Source: Diphasiastrum complanatum
Taxonomy: Eukaryota > Streptophyta > Lycopodiopsida > Lycopodiales > Lycopodiaceae
Assembly (NCBI GenBank): GCA_029204225.1
Contig: CM055103.1
Location: 7,706,866-7,770,865, forward strand
Direction: 5' to 3'
Length of the DNA: 64,000 nt
Under the pieces are notes generated by a model that saw only the letters and a program-made list of their open reading frames with translations, searched no databases and was not told where the DNA came from. Below are positions 22,651 to 35,390 of the stretch, piece by piece. Position 1 is the first letter of the stretch. Each line of letters begins with the position of its first letter. Position numbers and translations under genes: made by a program.

Positions 22651-25565
22651 ACAAGTGATGAAGCCGAGGATACCTGGTACATTGATAGTGGTGTGTCCAA
22701 GCACATGACTTCAAGGAAAGAGTGGTTTTCAGAACTCAAGGAAACTCACAATGGTGATGAAGTTGGACAAGCCGATGGCAAAATGCTATTTGTTAAAGGA
22801 GTTGGAGTGGTACCAGGGAAGTTAGCCAGTGGGAAGATAAAGCGGATAAGCAATGTGCAATATGTACCTGGCTTAGCTAACAATCTACTATCTGTTGGGA
22901 TGATGGCTGATCAACAACTCAAGGTTGAGTTTGACAATGACAAATGTCTTGTCAAAGACATCAAGAATCACTACAAAGTGATTCCTATAAGAGCTAGAGT
23001 CAACGGGAATCGACTCTACAAATTGAATGCGAGATCTTTTGCTCAAGCTATGGTAAGCACGATTGATAGTCGAAGTGATCTTTGGCATCAATGATTCAAT
23101 CATATTAGTGCTCAAAGTTTATAGATTTTTAAAAGAGGTAATCTAGTTATAGGATTGCTGATATTTCTTTTGAAGGAAAAATTTGTGAAGGTTGCATTTT
23201 GGGAAAACAACACAGAGAGAGGTTTCCCAAAAGTGGAGCAAGGAGAGCCAGTGGCATCCTAGATCTTGTCCACAGTGATGTATGTGGACCTATGCAGACT
23301 AGATCTCTTAGTGGCTACTATTACTTTATCACCTTCATTGATGATTATAGCATATGCATTTGGATTTATTTCATAAGCAAGAAATCAGATGCTTTTGCTA
23401 AGTTCAGGGAATTCAAGGCATTAGCTGAAAAGCAAATAGGATGTTGCATCAAAACTTTGAGATCTGATGGAGGTGGTGAGTATTTTCGACGGAAGTTATT
23501 GATTTCTACAAAGATCAAGGGATCAAGAGGCAGACTACAACACCTTATTCACCACAGCAAAATGGAGTTGCAGAATGAAAGAACACATCTATTGTTGAGA
23601 TGGCCAGGGCGATGCTCAAAAGCAAGGGTCTGCCAAACACCTTTTGGGTAGAAGCTTGTAGCACAGCTACGCACATCCTGAATTGGTGTCTTTCAAAATT
23701 CGTGGAAGGTAAGACACCTCATGAAGCTGTCACTGAAAAGAAACCTAATATTTCTCATTTGAGAGTATTTGGTTGTGATGCTTATGCTCATATTCCTGAT
23801 AAGAAACGAAGGAAATTGGATGCAAAAGCTATCAAGTGTATTTTCCTTGGATATGATGAGAAGGCCAAGGCATACAGGATGTATGACACAAATGCACAGA
23901 AGCTTGTAGTTTCTAGGGATGCTACATTTGATGAGATGGGCTGAGGTGAACAGCTGAAGTAAGCACTGAACCTTTTGATGAGGGAGCAAAAGTACAGGTC
24001 AAGAAGGAAGTGGATTTTGATATAGAAAATCCATTGGACAAAGGCAAGCCTGATGCTGAAATTCCCAAGAGAGTACCTAAATGGTACTTATCAGTCACAG
24101 ACGGTGCAAAGAAGGGAGATACTCCTGGATCTAGTGAGCAGGGAGAGCTTAGAAGATCAAGTAGAAATTGAAAACCTCTTGGCGTGAAGCTATGGAAACA
24201 GAAATGGAAGCTATATCAAAAAATAGAACTTGGAACTTGGTTGAGCTACCTAATGGTAAGACGTCTATCACTTGCAAATGGATACACAAGATCAAATATG
24301 GAGCTGATGGGCAACTCAACAAATACAAAGCATGGTTGGTTGCAAGAGGATTTGAGCAGCAAGAAGGTAATGATTTTGAGAAAATCTTCGCACCCGCAGC
24401 TAAGATGGTAACTATACGTTCTGTCATTGCTATTTTTGCTTTATATGGTTGGAAGATCCAGCAAATGGATGTTAAATTTGCTTTTCTTAATGGAGTGCTG
24501 GATGAAGAGGTGAACTTAGTACAACCTCAAGGATTTATTGAACCAGGGAGAGAGCACCTTGTTTGTAAGCTCAACAAAGCTATTTATGGATTGAAGCAAG
24601 CACCACGGGCATGGTACTCTTGCATTGATGAACACTTTAAGCGAAGGGAAATGGTAAAGAGTGATGCTGATCCTAATCTTTACATTCTAAGGCAGGATTC
24701 AGATATAATGTTCATTGTGTTGTACGTGGATGATTTGATTATTACAAGAAGAAAAGAGAGCTTAATTGATGAAATCAAATCAGATCTTTCCAATGCTTTT
24801 GACATTAGCGATCTAGGATTGATGCACTATTGTCTTGGCATTGAAGTATGGCAAAAGGAAAACGTGGTCTTTCTTACACAAAGCAAATATGCACGAGATT
24901 TGCTTTATAAGTTCAATATGCAGGATTGTAAGCCTTTGAGTACACCTATGGATGTCAACACGAAGCTTACTGCATATGATGAATCTGAGAAGGTGGATGG
25001 TTATTTGTATAGACAGCTGGTGGGTAGTTTGATTTATTTGACACACACACGACCTGATATTTCTTATGTTGTTGGTGTTGTTAGTCAATTTATTCAAGAT
25101 CCTAGTCAAACACACTGGAAGTCTGCTGACAGAAGGTCTACTAGTGCTCATACATTCAGTTATGGTACAGTTGCAGTTTCATGGAGCAGCAAAAAGCAAC
25201 CTACAATAGTCTTATCCTCGACGGAAGTTGAATATTGAGCACTCAGCAATGCTGCACAAGAAGTGGTATGGTTACGAAGATTGCTTGTGGATTTAGGTCA
25301 ACCACAGGTGGATGCGACTACTATATCTTGCGACAATCAAAGTTGCATTCACCTTGCCAAAACTCCAGTTTTACATGCTCGAACCAAGCACATCGAAATA
25401 CATTATCATTTTGTTTGAGAGAAAATTCTTGATGGAGCCATTGATCTTGTTTTTTTTTTCTGTAAATCTAAAGATCAATTGGCAGATACTTTTACTAAGT
25501 CATTAGGTGGATGTAAATTTGAAAAGTTTTGTACTCTACTAGGAATAGAAGAATGTAATTTTATC
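22651..25565 (+). pseudogene. Element C pol (protease, integrase, RT, RNase H)
   Basis: Protease has WYIDSGVSKHM. Integrase has HSDVCGP, LRSDGGGEY and NGVAE, giving the DDE residues but across frameshifts near 23490 and 23570. RVT_2 (about 24168-24900) is open and keeps QMDVKFAFLNG, LKQAPRAW and YVDD. RNase H is shortened: HWKS is joined directly to DRRSTS at about 25125, dropping the segment that normally holds the central YSDADW motif. A TGA at 25236 follows STEVEY, and a second TGA lies near 25420. The coding tail ends at the polypurine tract. Confidence 0.94.
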
Positions 25566-25841
25566 ATTGAGGGAGAGTGTTAGAAATCAATGATAAACTT
25601 CATTGTTACACTTCCTAGTTACTATTTACGATGTACTTTATTACTAGCTATAACTAACCGTAGGATAGTCTAGTAGTCTACTCCTAGGTTCTCCCTCTCT
25701 ATCAGGGTTCAGGATTTATATGTACATTTTACATTCAATATGTGTTAGTGTGATAGAGTGATATTGCGTGTTCTTCTTCCGTCTCCCTACTTGGTGATTG
25801 CTTATGGTGAATGCTTGATGTTGCATTTCTGATTGTTGACA

Positions 25842-26159
25842 GTTAATGGATGTTAGAGTTAGATGTGGATCTTCCATTCATGCTGAAATCTAAAATATGT
25901 TATCGCTCTCATGGGAACGAATCTACACGCGACAACTAGCTTCATCTCCTTGATGCTAGATTGATTAGAACTTCGGTTGAGAATAGGCAAGGAAAGAAAC
26001 CCACTATAGTAACTCTCATGAGCCAAATCGTGGAATCTTTCACTGAATTCTCGAGCGGTTGTGCCATATGACTGGCACACCTTCCTTATTAACGAGCTTT
26101 CCATGGCCATCAAGCCCAACACACATGATCGCATCGCCGCTAGTCCTCTCCTTTGTAAT
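25842..26159. other. Sequence between elements C and D
   Basis: The flank into which C (left) and D (right) inserted. The minus strand is open for 91 codons (25859-26134, with REFSERFHDLAHESY) but shows no domain I can name; it may be an old gag fragment. Confidence 0.4.
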
Positions 26160-27628
26160 TGTTAGTGGATTTCAGAGAATCCCCAGATGTCGAGCCAAGC
26201 TGAAGACACAGAGTATCTCTCACCCATGACCGAGGAGGTCTCAGAAGGAGAAGAGCAAAAGAAATTGAGAGCCGAGGATTACTAGCTAGGATGGCAGTCA
26301 TTATCTATGTGAGCCTACATGGTGTATCCCAGAGAAGGAACGACCATGTAGGAGCTAGTAATATTTCCTAGGCATTGTATATAGTGTAGACCCCTTAAAT
26401 AATTTAAAGTGAGCCACCTTTTGATGGTGACCTCTAGTGGAAGGGCAATTTCCACATGTAATTTCTAATTTGGTGGAATTGCCACTTGGGCTCCACATGG
26501 GCAACCTTCTTGCTTATTTAAGGGCCCCCCTCTCTTGTGAGGGAGCTTTGATTGTATTGTCAATTGCTCTTGAGTGAATAAAGAAGATCTTCCACGAGTT
26601 CTTGATGATTGTGAAGCTCCTTGTTCATGGCAATCTTCTTGAGTGAAATTTCTATGAGTGTGTTCTGATTTCCTTTGTGATTGTGGATTAGTTAGATCTC
26701 TTGCTTACTTTCTTGTTTTGTGAAATATAGATGTGGATTAACTTTCTTGTTTCTTGATTTTGTAGTTTCAGCATGCAGGTAAACTATAGAGGCTGAGATT
26801 GTGGATCTGATTTGCATACTCTCTAACAATCATGTCCTCGATTGTTCTTGGGCATTCCAAGCATCAAGAAATGGGTGTTTCATTGCGGGAGTTTTGAGCT
26901 CCAAAAAGACCCTTTAAGGACTCGTGCAAGATGTAGTTTATATTATTAAAATATTATAACACTAAAACTTTTGACTTGCCATAACTTTTTAATCGTAGCT
27001 CAAAAGTATGTCACGTAACATATCATTGGAAAGCCTTGTTGAGCGCTTTCCAATGCATTAAACTTCGCTGAATTCAGACTTATCACTAAAAATTTATGTC
27101 ATTTTCAGTGTGGAATCAGAATGTGGACTCAAAAAGTTACGTTACGTAGATTTCAAATTTGAGTGTTTTGATTGGTCCATGTGTAAGAAAAAATTGAGAA
27201 AAAAAATATAAAAAGAATCTTTACAAAGGGTCTTTTTTGGATTTAGAACTCCTCTAATGCTTGATCCTTGGGCTGCTAGAATGCTGTTAGGATGCTAGTT
27301 TTCTTGTTTCTTGTTTCTTGCTGAGTAGCTTAATCTTGTCATTGCATTGTTCCCTGATAGATTGTAGATTTGCTCTCTGATTCAGAACGTTGATCTATAC
27401 TGAGCTAAGACTGGTTGCATGGCTTGTAAATGCATGTAGCTGAGTAACGTATCCATCTCTCCCCACTGACAGGCTGGAAATACAATTTGTAATCTGAGAA
27501 ACACTTTTGTTTGGAAACCGTTCTAACAAGTAGACCAAACCGTAAAGAACTGTAACCAACGGAAGTAACAAAAAGACGAACGAGCGATAAAGAAACGTAT
27601 TTACAAATTCAGTGGCAATCTGTGAACA
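26160..27628 (+). repeat. 5' LTR of element D
   Basis: Begins TGTTAGTGG and ends TGTGAACA. A TATA-like TTATTTAAGGG (26514-26524) is followed about 50 bases later by AATAAAG (26577-26583), a compact promoter and polyadenylation arrangement. The left end is chosen because GTAAT precedes it and follows the 3' copy; the inner end is fixed by the repeat. Confidence 0.75.
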
Positions 27629-27630
27629 TT

Positions 27631-27645
27631 TGACGCCATTTCTAC
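27631..27645 (+). other. Primer-binding site of element D
   Basis: TGACGCCATTTCTAC starts two bases after the LTR. It resembles the TGGCGCC-type primer sites of plant gypsy elements, with one change. The tRNA partner is not certain. Confidence 0.5.
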
Positions 27646-27939
27646 AGCTACACAGACACTAAACCAAGCCAAACATTTTCGATCTGTGTTGCAAAACTAT
27701 CGCTCTGAAATCTTACACACGCATCATTATCGAGCTCATCACTTTTGTCTCGATCAACGTCCAGCTCTGTTCTCGACCGAGGCTTCATGCTCCTCCCCTA
27801 GCCGAGCTCCACGACTCTCGTCTGGACCGGACGAAACATAGTTTTATTCAAATATTGAAACAACACACTCACTCTCGACCGAACAACTACTCGCAATATC
27901 CTGTCACATCCTGAGTTTAATCTCAACCGATTCTCATCG

Positions 27940-28570
27940 ATCAAATCTCACCTGAGCCTCTCTTTTGAAATTTCAGCCGGAGCCTCTGCGGAAATCTCAA
28001 CCAAAGCCTCTTCTGAAATCTCAGCCGGAGCCTCTGCTGAAATCTCAACCGGAGCCTCTTCTGACTCACTCAACCGGAGCCTCTTCTGACTCACTCAACC
28101 GGAGCCTCTGCTGAAATCTCAACCGGAGTCTCTTCTGAAATCTCAACCGAAGCCTCTTCTAAACTCTCAACCGGAGCATCTGTTGAAACCTCAATCGACA
28201 ACATTCATGGCAGATCTCGACCGGAGCTGTCTATCGAATCTCAACCGAAGACTTTCCTCTCAAATCTCGACCGACACATCTTGTCACATCTCAACTGGAG
28301 CTTGCTCTCAAATCTCGACTGACACATCCTATCACATCTCGACCAGAGCTTGCTCTCAAATCTCGACCAACGCTTCCTCTCAGATCTCAACTGAAGCTTC
28401 CTCTCAAATCTCAACCGAAGTTTCCTCTCAGATCTCAACCGAGCTGTCTCTCAGATCTCAACCAGACTATTTTTTCAGATCTCAACTGAAGCTATCTCTT
28501 AGATCTCAATCGGACCTTCTCTCAATTCTCAACCGAGGATTTCTATCAACTCTCAACCGAGAGCTTTGAC
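27940..28570 (+). repeat. Degenerate 24-bp minisatellite in element D leader
   Basis: Units of about 24 bases based on ATCTCAACCGGAGCCTCTTC repeat about 20 times with small length changes. In the open frame from 28183 to 28569 they encode an eight-residue Ser/Thr-rich repeat, roughly SSQISTEV. It lies between the primer site and gag. Whether the repeat protein is made is unknown. Confidence 0.85.
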
Positions 28571-28846
28571 TCCCGACCTGAACCAAGTTAGTTTCACGAC
28601 AAAGTCAACTTTCATATTGACTAGGTCTCACTGTTTGCCAATTACCACAGTTCTTTAAAACTTTATTGCAAAATCCTAACACCAAAAAAAACAAAAACAG
28701 TTGTGCCATTTGGATACCACCACATTGTTAGTCCCTGACTAATAATTTCTTAAAAAAAAAAAAAAATCACAAACACAAACACCAATCAAGTTACCAAAGA
28801 GTCCAAGAGGCCTACTTACCCAATCCTAAGGTACTCAAGAATTCTT

Positions 28847-29700
28847 ATGGATCGCCCTTACGATCCAAATTCCACAGAGGACTACCCACCAGAGATGGTC
28901 TCCCCATCTACCGAACAAGCTCGATTTAATCGATATTCCAGAATGAAATCCCAAGTCCAAGAGCCATCAACAAATCCATTTGACCGATGGGAACCAATGC
29001 ATTTTGAAGCTCCATACGATCGACCACATTTTCATATTGCAGAATCTTCACATGCTCGAGCTCACTTAAACGGAGCTTTTACAAATAATGTTTCGTGTAC
29101 TGAAAAATGTACTCCAAAGCTAGATTTACCTAAGTACGATGGAAACACTGATCCTCAAAGATTTCTTCAAGTCTTTGAGAATGCATGTGATGTCTATGGC
29201 GAGACATCACCAGATGCCATGGTATAGCTCTTCTCGATGACCATGATCGATCGAGCACGAGAATGGTTTTTAACCTTGATCGTGAAGATAAACGAGACTG
29301 GTCACTCTTGAAGGAGGCATTTATCAAACACTTCAAGCCATTTCGCTTGATCGAAAGTTCTTTTGTCAAGCTAATTAACATCAAAATGACAAAAGATGAG
29401 AAAGTATGTGACTACATTGAATGATTTAAAAGATTAAAAAGTCAGGTACAAGAGCAACCCACTAAGTCTATGCTCATAATTTGGTTCCTCGTTGGACTCC
29501 CACTATGGATACGACGTGAACTTCGCTCCAATGATGAATACACATCATTGAGACAAGCCATGTCTGATGCCATTCGGGAAGAAGATGAGGGAGCAGATGT
29601 CGACGAGCCACGTGAACGGAGAGCACATCGTGCTATCCAAGAAGCTCGACCAAACGAGGAAACACGAGAACAGTTGTGAAAAACATAGATGGAGTTGCTT
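28847..29700 (+). pseudogene. Element D gag (Ty3/gypsy)
   Basis: Starts MDRPYDPNSTED. Retrotrans_gag signatures PKYDGNTDPQRFLQVFENAC, IDRAREWF and HFKPFRLIESSF are present, then an acidic EDEGADVDEPRERR tail. TAG at 29225 and further stops or frameshifts (about 29280, 29425 and 29678) break it. Confidence 0.88.
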
Positions 29701-30632
29701 AACCGGCAACACCAACAACAGATGGAGAAACTCACGAAAGAGTTTCAAAACACTCTTAAGTCTATCCAGAGTTCGATGCCAGGTCAGTTACCCACTGGCC
29801 AAATCCACCATAGATGAGAGAACACATGGTGTCCTCACTGTCGAGGTGCACACACTCGCAATGAGTGCCCTTCATACCAACCAGTCCCAAATACTTCATT
29901 AATCAAATGTGACATCTGTGACTTTATGGGGCATACCTCACTTTATTGCTATTATAACCCAAGGAATCATCCTCACACCTAGTCAAGGGGACACTATCAA
30001 CCTCCCAGACACCAGTTTGTTTACAAACTCAAAATCGGCACTATCCATCACGAAACAACCAAGTCCATATACAAGAGTTTCCCGGACAATCTAGACATGA
30101 ACCTCAACCACAACTGGCACTCTTAGGACCACCTCCAAGGGGACAATCTGATCTAGGAGCACAAAAACATAGACACCCTCGAGAATCTGCACAGACACAT
30201 CTTGTAGAAAACTCCTACGATCACTCATATCATCATGATACAGCACTTCCATATTTTAGTTCTCAACAATATCCAACCGACAACTGATGCTCGTGCAAAC
30301 GGGATGAGTATTCCACACCACCAAAAAATCCAGCATAGCTAGCCATCCAAGATAATTATGCTATTGCCACATGCCCAATGAGCAACCGCTGTTTTATTTG
30401 TGGTGAAACTGGCCACTTCATGGTTGATTGTAAAGTTAAGAACCAATACCATGCAGAGTGCCCAGACTGTGTTTGTAAACATAGTTTCAAAGACTGCCCT
30501 AAACAACCTAACAAGATCCTTCAAGCACGTCATATATCATCCGAACCTTTTAGAGTTCTAACTAGAGCACAATGCCAACAACAAGAATAGCAGCAAAACA
30601 ATGAAAAATCAGCTGACCCACTTAGAAGCCAC
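29701..30632 (+). pseudogene. Element D gag C-terminus with zinc knuckle
   Basis: Broken Gln/Pro/His-rich sequence, then an intact CCHC knuckle CFICGETGHFMVDC (about 30390-30431) in an open frame 30378-30590. A second Cys-rich block, CPDCVCKHSFKDC, follows. Confidence 0.8.
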
Positions 30633-32117
30633 TTGACAGCTTCCACATTACCCAAAGACTACCCAAACCCAAACGTGGAACAAAGGCAATGCAATGAATT
30701 TAGAGATGAGTTTTTGCGAGAGGAAGGACATACTACGGAAAGTCTGTTATCCGCTCAGATCCCTGACAAAGAGCAATCCCTACAGGGACTTGAAGTATAT
30801 TCTAACCTCTTGCAAGCTCAACTCACTATGCCATTCCATAGTGCGCTAAAATCTTTCACCGGGCTTCAACGATATATCCATCGTAGTTTTCAGCTGCCTA
30901 CAATTTCTGATGACCAACAAAAAATAGACGAGATTCCTGAAATTCCGCAGATTCCAATGAATCTGCTGAATATAGGTGTTGCTAAGGGGACTAGCATCAC
31001 CTTGCCTTTGTCCTATAAAGACTATCCCACAGTATCCGCTATCCTTGATAGCGAATCAGGCGTCAATATAATGGCTTTGTCATTGGCAAAGTCATGGGGC
31101 TTCCATACCCTCGATCAACCATGATAGAAACTTCGCATGGCTGATCAACGAGTTACAGACCCTGCTGGTCATTTATCAAATATTAAGGTTCGCATAGCAG
31201 GTGTCAAATTTGTGATTGATTGTGTCATCTTAGACTTACCAGAAGATGCCAATACTTATAAACTCCTTCTTGGTACACCCTGGCTCCAGATGGCAGGGGT
31301 TGTCCAAGATTGGAAGCATAGAAAAATCACCTTTGGCAATCACGACAAACGAGTCACTGTCGACTCAACTGGCCATGTCAAGCCTACTAAAGTTTATGAT
31401 GATTGGTCATCAACAACATATGACGAATCAGATAGTGTCCCGATCCAACCCAAAGGCCACTATATCAGATCCATGGACATAATCAATTGGGGACAGGCAC
31501 TAGCCACTGTGGACTATGCTGATTCCAATCGATGTCGTATCGAAACCGTTGTAGAAGCTGTAGATATTCTCCCATCTTCTACAGACATTGATACATCCAT
31601 CATCCCACTTATGATGATTGACCCGATTCCTATAGCGTGGTGCCCAGGAGAACCTAGCATCTCTACCGCCCATGTTTCCGAAGAAGGTATTCTTTCCATG
31701 GATGATGTTGAAATGAAGGATGAACATGTACTCCTTTATCTAGATGCCCAACGATATCCGCCAAAAGCAATTCCTCAGGAGATCAAGTCATCAGGGCCAT
31801 TGTCTCATGTCCAACTGACATCCAAAGTACCCAACACACAAGCGTATAGGCCCAAATCCAAAGTATACACATGGGATGTGTATCCAGACGAAGTCTGGGA
31901 TACAATCGATGATGACATGATGGGTAAGGAAAACCACACCCCCACTCAAAAACCACAAACACCTCGATTACAAAAAAATAAAATTATCGATACAAAATTA
32001 ACCGAGTGTCAAAAACAGATGCGTGAGAAGCTTAAGCAGCCGATTAAACCCTTGTCTAAAGAGACAGAAACCAAACCATTAGACCAAGCTTCCACGTCCA
32101 GTAGTGACTCAACATAG
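30633..32117 (+). pseudogene. Element D protease and linker
   Basis: Aspartic protease-like region with AILDSESGVNIMALSLA (about 31050), where the usual D-G/S-G signature of related elements is altered. The retropepsin-like continuation DCVILDLPEDANTYKLLLG and TPWLQ follows (about 31225-31275). One stop (TAG near 31124) separates the halves. A long acidic linker runs to the RT. Confidence 0.8.
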
Positions 32118-32665
32118 ATGATTCCCAAAGTTCCAGAAAACTTTGTGGAACCACCTTTCGATCTCCCACGAAAATTTAAAGATTTCACACTAGATGACAT
32201 TATTATCCAGTTACCGCAGCCACACCGGGAACCTACACCAAGTTCCAATTCCTTTGAAGGACCAGCTAAAACAATGTCGTTAGACCTTAAAGATCCTGAC
32301 GAGGAGATGGATCGACTAGTCCATGTTGGTGCACATCTTTCGTTCGAACAACTTTCTGATCTGAAAACTTTACTTTGCAAATACAGGGATGTATTTGCAT
32401 GGAACTATACAGAAATGAAAGGAATTTTGCCTGAAGTAGTCATTCATACGATTTTTCTAGAAGACAACGCTAAGCCTCTTAGGGCTAAACCTTACAGAAA
32501 TAACTCCGTCTATCGCGAGAGAGTCGATGAACATATTAAGAAATTGCTGGATGTTGGGTTCATTTATGAAGTCCAACATAATGATTGGGTATCACCCATT
32601 ATGGTTGTATTTAAGAAAAATGGCAAACTTTGTATTTGTGTCGATCTCAAGAACCTTAATGTGGT
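32118..32665 (+). pseudogene. Element D reverse transcriptase, N-terminal part only
   Basis: The RVT_1 start is recognisable: KPLRAKPYRNN, IKKLLDVGFIYEV, WVSPIMVVFKKNGK and CVDLKNLN. The coding sequence stops where the LTR tail begins at 32666, before the palm YxDD motif. An open frame with no stops, so the deletion may be younger than the gag stops or the frame is fortuitously open. Confidence 0.9.
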
Positions 32666-33007
32666 TTAGGATGCTAGTTTTCTTGTTTCTTGTTTCTTGT
32701 TGAGTAGCTTAATCTTGTCATTGCATTGTTCCCTGATAGATTGTAGATTTGCTCTCTGATTTTGAACGTTGATCTATACTGAGCTAGGACTGGTTGCATG
32801 GCTTGCAAATGCATGTAGTTGAGTAACGTATCCATCTCTCCCCACTGATAGGCTGGGAATACACATTGTAATCTGAGAAACACTTCTGCTTGGAAACCGT
32901 ACTAAGAAGTAGACCGAACCATAAAGAACTGTAACCAACGGAAGTAACAAACAGATGAACGAACGATAAAGAACCGTGTTCACAAATTCAGTGGGAATCT
33001 GTGAACA
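32666..33007 (+). repeat. Truncated 3' LTR of element D
   Basis: Matches the last 342 bases of the 5' LTR (27287-27628) without a net gap, with scattered substitutions. It starts TTAGGATGCTAG right after the RT fragment and ends TGTGAACA before GTAAT. Confidence 0.9.
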
Positions 33008-33012
33008 GTAAT

Positions 33013-34480
33013 TTTGCCAACACATTCCTCAAACATAAGCTTCAGGGATTCAACCGATCAACCATTCTCTTTGCCATTATTCCATATACTAACCTTGTTC
33101 CCCCTTCTGTCGCTTCCACATCCACCCTCCCAGCAGTTACTGACACATCGGCCCGCAAACGAATGTGTGACGCTGCCTCATCTTCCACTAGCCCCTCTCC
33201 CACACTCGGATCAAAGTGTTGAGTGTGATCTACCTCCAAGTCCTGCACATCTACTTGATTCTAATCACAAACCAATCTTGAAGAAGAAGGAAGCAACAAA
33301 CACATTCATACAAAATGTACCCAAACAAATGCATGAATATGGAGCACAAAATGGAAATGCATGTAGAAAGGTCTTCAATTAATTTTGCAACAACATTTCA
33401 ATACAATTTTCATGCCCCAGAACTTGTGGAGGAGGCTCCTTCATATAGCCATGAGCTAGTTAACTCTAATACATAACTTTTGAGTTCCACCACTAGCTTT
33501 TTATTTTACAAGGAGGCCTCTTTCTTGAAAATACAACTCAAGTTTGAGAGGGCCCTAGTTACTAACTCCCACATGGTTTTCCATCTTTCGGGATTTACCA
33601 TGGGGCTCATAATATGCAACTTCGTCTGACAGCTAGTAATTCTCGTGCTCTCAGACTCGCCTCTCATCATCAACTCCACTAGAAACCCATTTGGGTGAGG
33701 AGGCACTGCATCGACACCTCGTGGTTCATGGCATCAGCTAACAAGGTTTAATTTCAATAAGATATTTGACCAATTCATCAATTCTATTAATCAATAGGAT
33801 GGTGGCTTTTTTTAGCAATACATCTTATGCTTGTTTTGGATAAGAGTCAAAAAAAAATTCTCAACATGCACCTAGGAGAGATACAAATTTTTAGCAACAC
33901 ATCATGAGCTCATTTGGGTAAGAATCAGAAAACATTCAGCTCAACAGCTACCTAGAAGAGTGGTATTTCTACTAGCAATTATGAGTGGTTGGAATTATGT
34001 TTGAAGTTATGTCTCACTCTTACAAGCTCGCGATACTTTCTCAAGCTACCCTTTCCACCAATATTGTGCCATAAAGACCCTTTCCCAATACAAACAAGGT
34101 GATCTTGAATATAACCCCCCCAAAAAAAAAAAGTTGCAACTCAAAAAATCAATAAAATGCATATCTCAAGCTTACCTATAAATGACACATTATCATTGAA
34201 AGAATATGAAGGAACTGTTAATGGTCACTCTAGCTTAAAGCTATAGTACCAAGGCTAAAAAAATCGTACTTTAGTGAGTTTTTCACCTTTCAAATACATA
34301 ATGGATTACTTTTGGCTTTTTTTTGTTCATTTTCGGGTTGATTACTAAGCATAATGTGTAAAATTTTTTTGGTCAAGAGTGCAAAATTATATAGGCCTAT
34401 GCCATTTTATAATGTCCAAATTTCAATATGTAGATACCTATTTTGTCTCATACACGTCAAGCAATAATAAGTCGTATGTG
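33013..34480. other. Unassigned intergenic sequence
   Basis: Only short frames. Two loosely repeated sentences (about 33790-33890 and 33890-33960, sharing GCAATACATC / GCAACACATC and TTTGGRTAAGA) suggest a small duplication. No gene seen. Confidence 0.5.
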
Positions 34481-34594
34481 ATTACACAATGGGAAATATT
34501 GAGCATATGACATTCTTGCTTGGTGAGAATTCCAAAAAAAAGAAAAAAAATTGAGAGTCCGCACGAGGCATAATGTCACGTGTCTAGCGGCCAC

Positions 34595-34730
34595 CATAAT
34601 ACATAGTGGAGTGTGCACATTTATTATATTGCATTGTACCATGAAGCCACAAGCCTTTCTCACATTTCACAATGCACATTGCACATACATAGTGGAGTGT
34701 GCACATTAATTTCATTGCATTGTACTTTGA
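34595..34730. repeat. Local 50-bp direct duplication
   Basis: ACATAGTGGAGTGTGCACAT followed by an AT-rich run and CATTGCATTGTAC occurs twice, near 34600-34645 and 34687-34730. Confidence 0.7.
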
Positions 34731-34889
34731 GCCTACAATATACTTAGGACAACACATTTAGGCCAATAGTAAAACTTCAACCCAAAACTTGGAAAATGAC
34801 CATTGAGACTATTCAACATGGGGCCCAATTTTCAAGTGGGAGGTGTGGGCCTCCACCTAAGTTGTGGAAGAGAGTTTTTGAGTAGTTGT

Positions 34890-35390
34890 AACGGGATCAA
34901 AGTATTCTTAACTGAGGGTGTTGTGGGGCCCCATCCTCATCGAACGCTAGAGAAGTCTCAAGCAAAATCATGAATCATTGATAGAAAATTTTAAGCCATT
35001 TTCAATGGTTGGATGAGAGTGGGGTACTTTTCTAGGAGTAGTAACGGGATGAACTCATTCTTAACTGAGGGTGCATGCGTGGCCTTACCCTAGTCCACAA
35101 CGTATTCTTAATTGAGGGTGAAGGTGGGGTCCCATTCTCTTTGCAACACTTGAGAAGACTCAACCAAAATTGTGAATGATGACAGAAGATTTTTAAGTCA
35201 TCCTCAATGGTTGGATGAGGGTGGGGCACTTTTCTAGTAGTCATCTCAGGATTCGCGTATTTTTAACTTTCTTAACCGAGGGTGCAAGTGGGGCCTTATC
35301 GTCATCCAATGCTCTGAAGCTGAGCCAAAATCTTAAATAATGATGAAAGATTTGAAGCCATTATCTATGGTGTGTGGGGGTGGATGAGAG
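34890..35390. repeat. Degenerate tandem repeat, unit about 165-180 bp
   Basis: TTCTTAACTGAGGGTG or close variants occur near 34906, 35058, 35104 and 35268, each followed by GTGGGGCC-type sequence. Between them ATGGTTGGATGAG and GGGGYACTTTTCTAG recur. Three full units with one partial duplication are visible. Confidence 0.75.

Larger units (their letters stand above)
20549..25841 (+). mobile_element. Complete Ty1/copia element C (5293 bp)
   Basis: LTRs at 20549-20812 and 25578-25841 (264 bp each, TGTTAG to TTGACA) differ at roughly ten positions, mostly G/A changes. The target duplication GTTAA is perfect (20544-20548 and 25842-25846). The primer site TGGTATCAGAGC at 20813 matches initiator tRNA-Met, and the polypurine tract ATTGAGGGAGAG ends at 25577. 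Domain order gag, protease, integrase, RT, RNase H defines copia. Several stops, frameshifts and an RNase H deletion make it non-autonomous. Confidence 0.97.
26160..33007 (+). mobile_element. Ty3/gypsy element D, 3' part deleted
   Basis: The 5' LTR is 26160-27628, and a 3' LTR tail at 32666-33007 matches 27287-27628 at equal length (342 bp). GTAAT flanks both ends (26155-26159 and 33008-33012), fitting a 5-bp target duplication. Order: LTR, primer site, repeat-rich leader, gag, zinc knuckle, protease, N-terminal RT, then an abrupt join to the LTR tail. The missing RT catalytic part, RNase H, integrase and first three quarters of the 3' LTR look like one deletion. A dead element. Confidence 0.88.
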
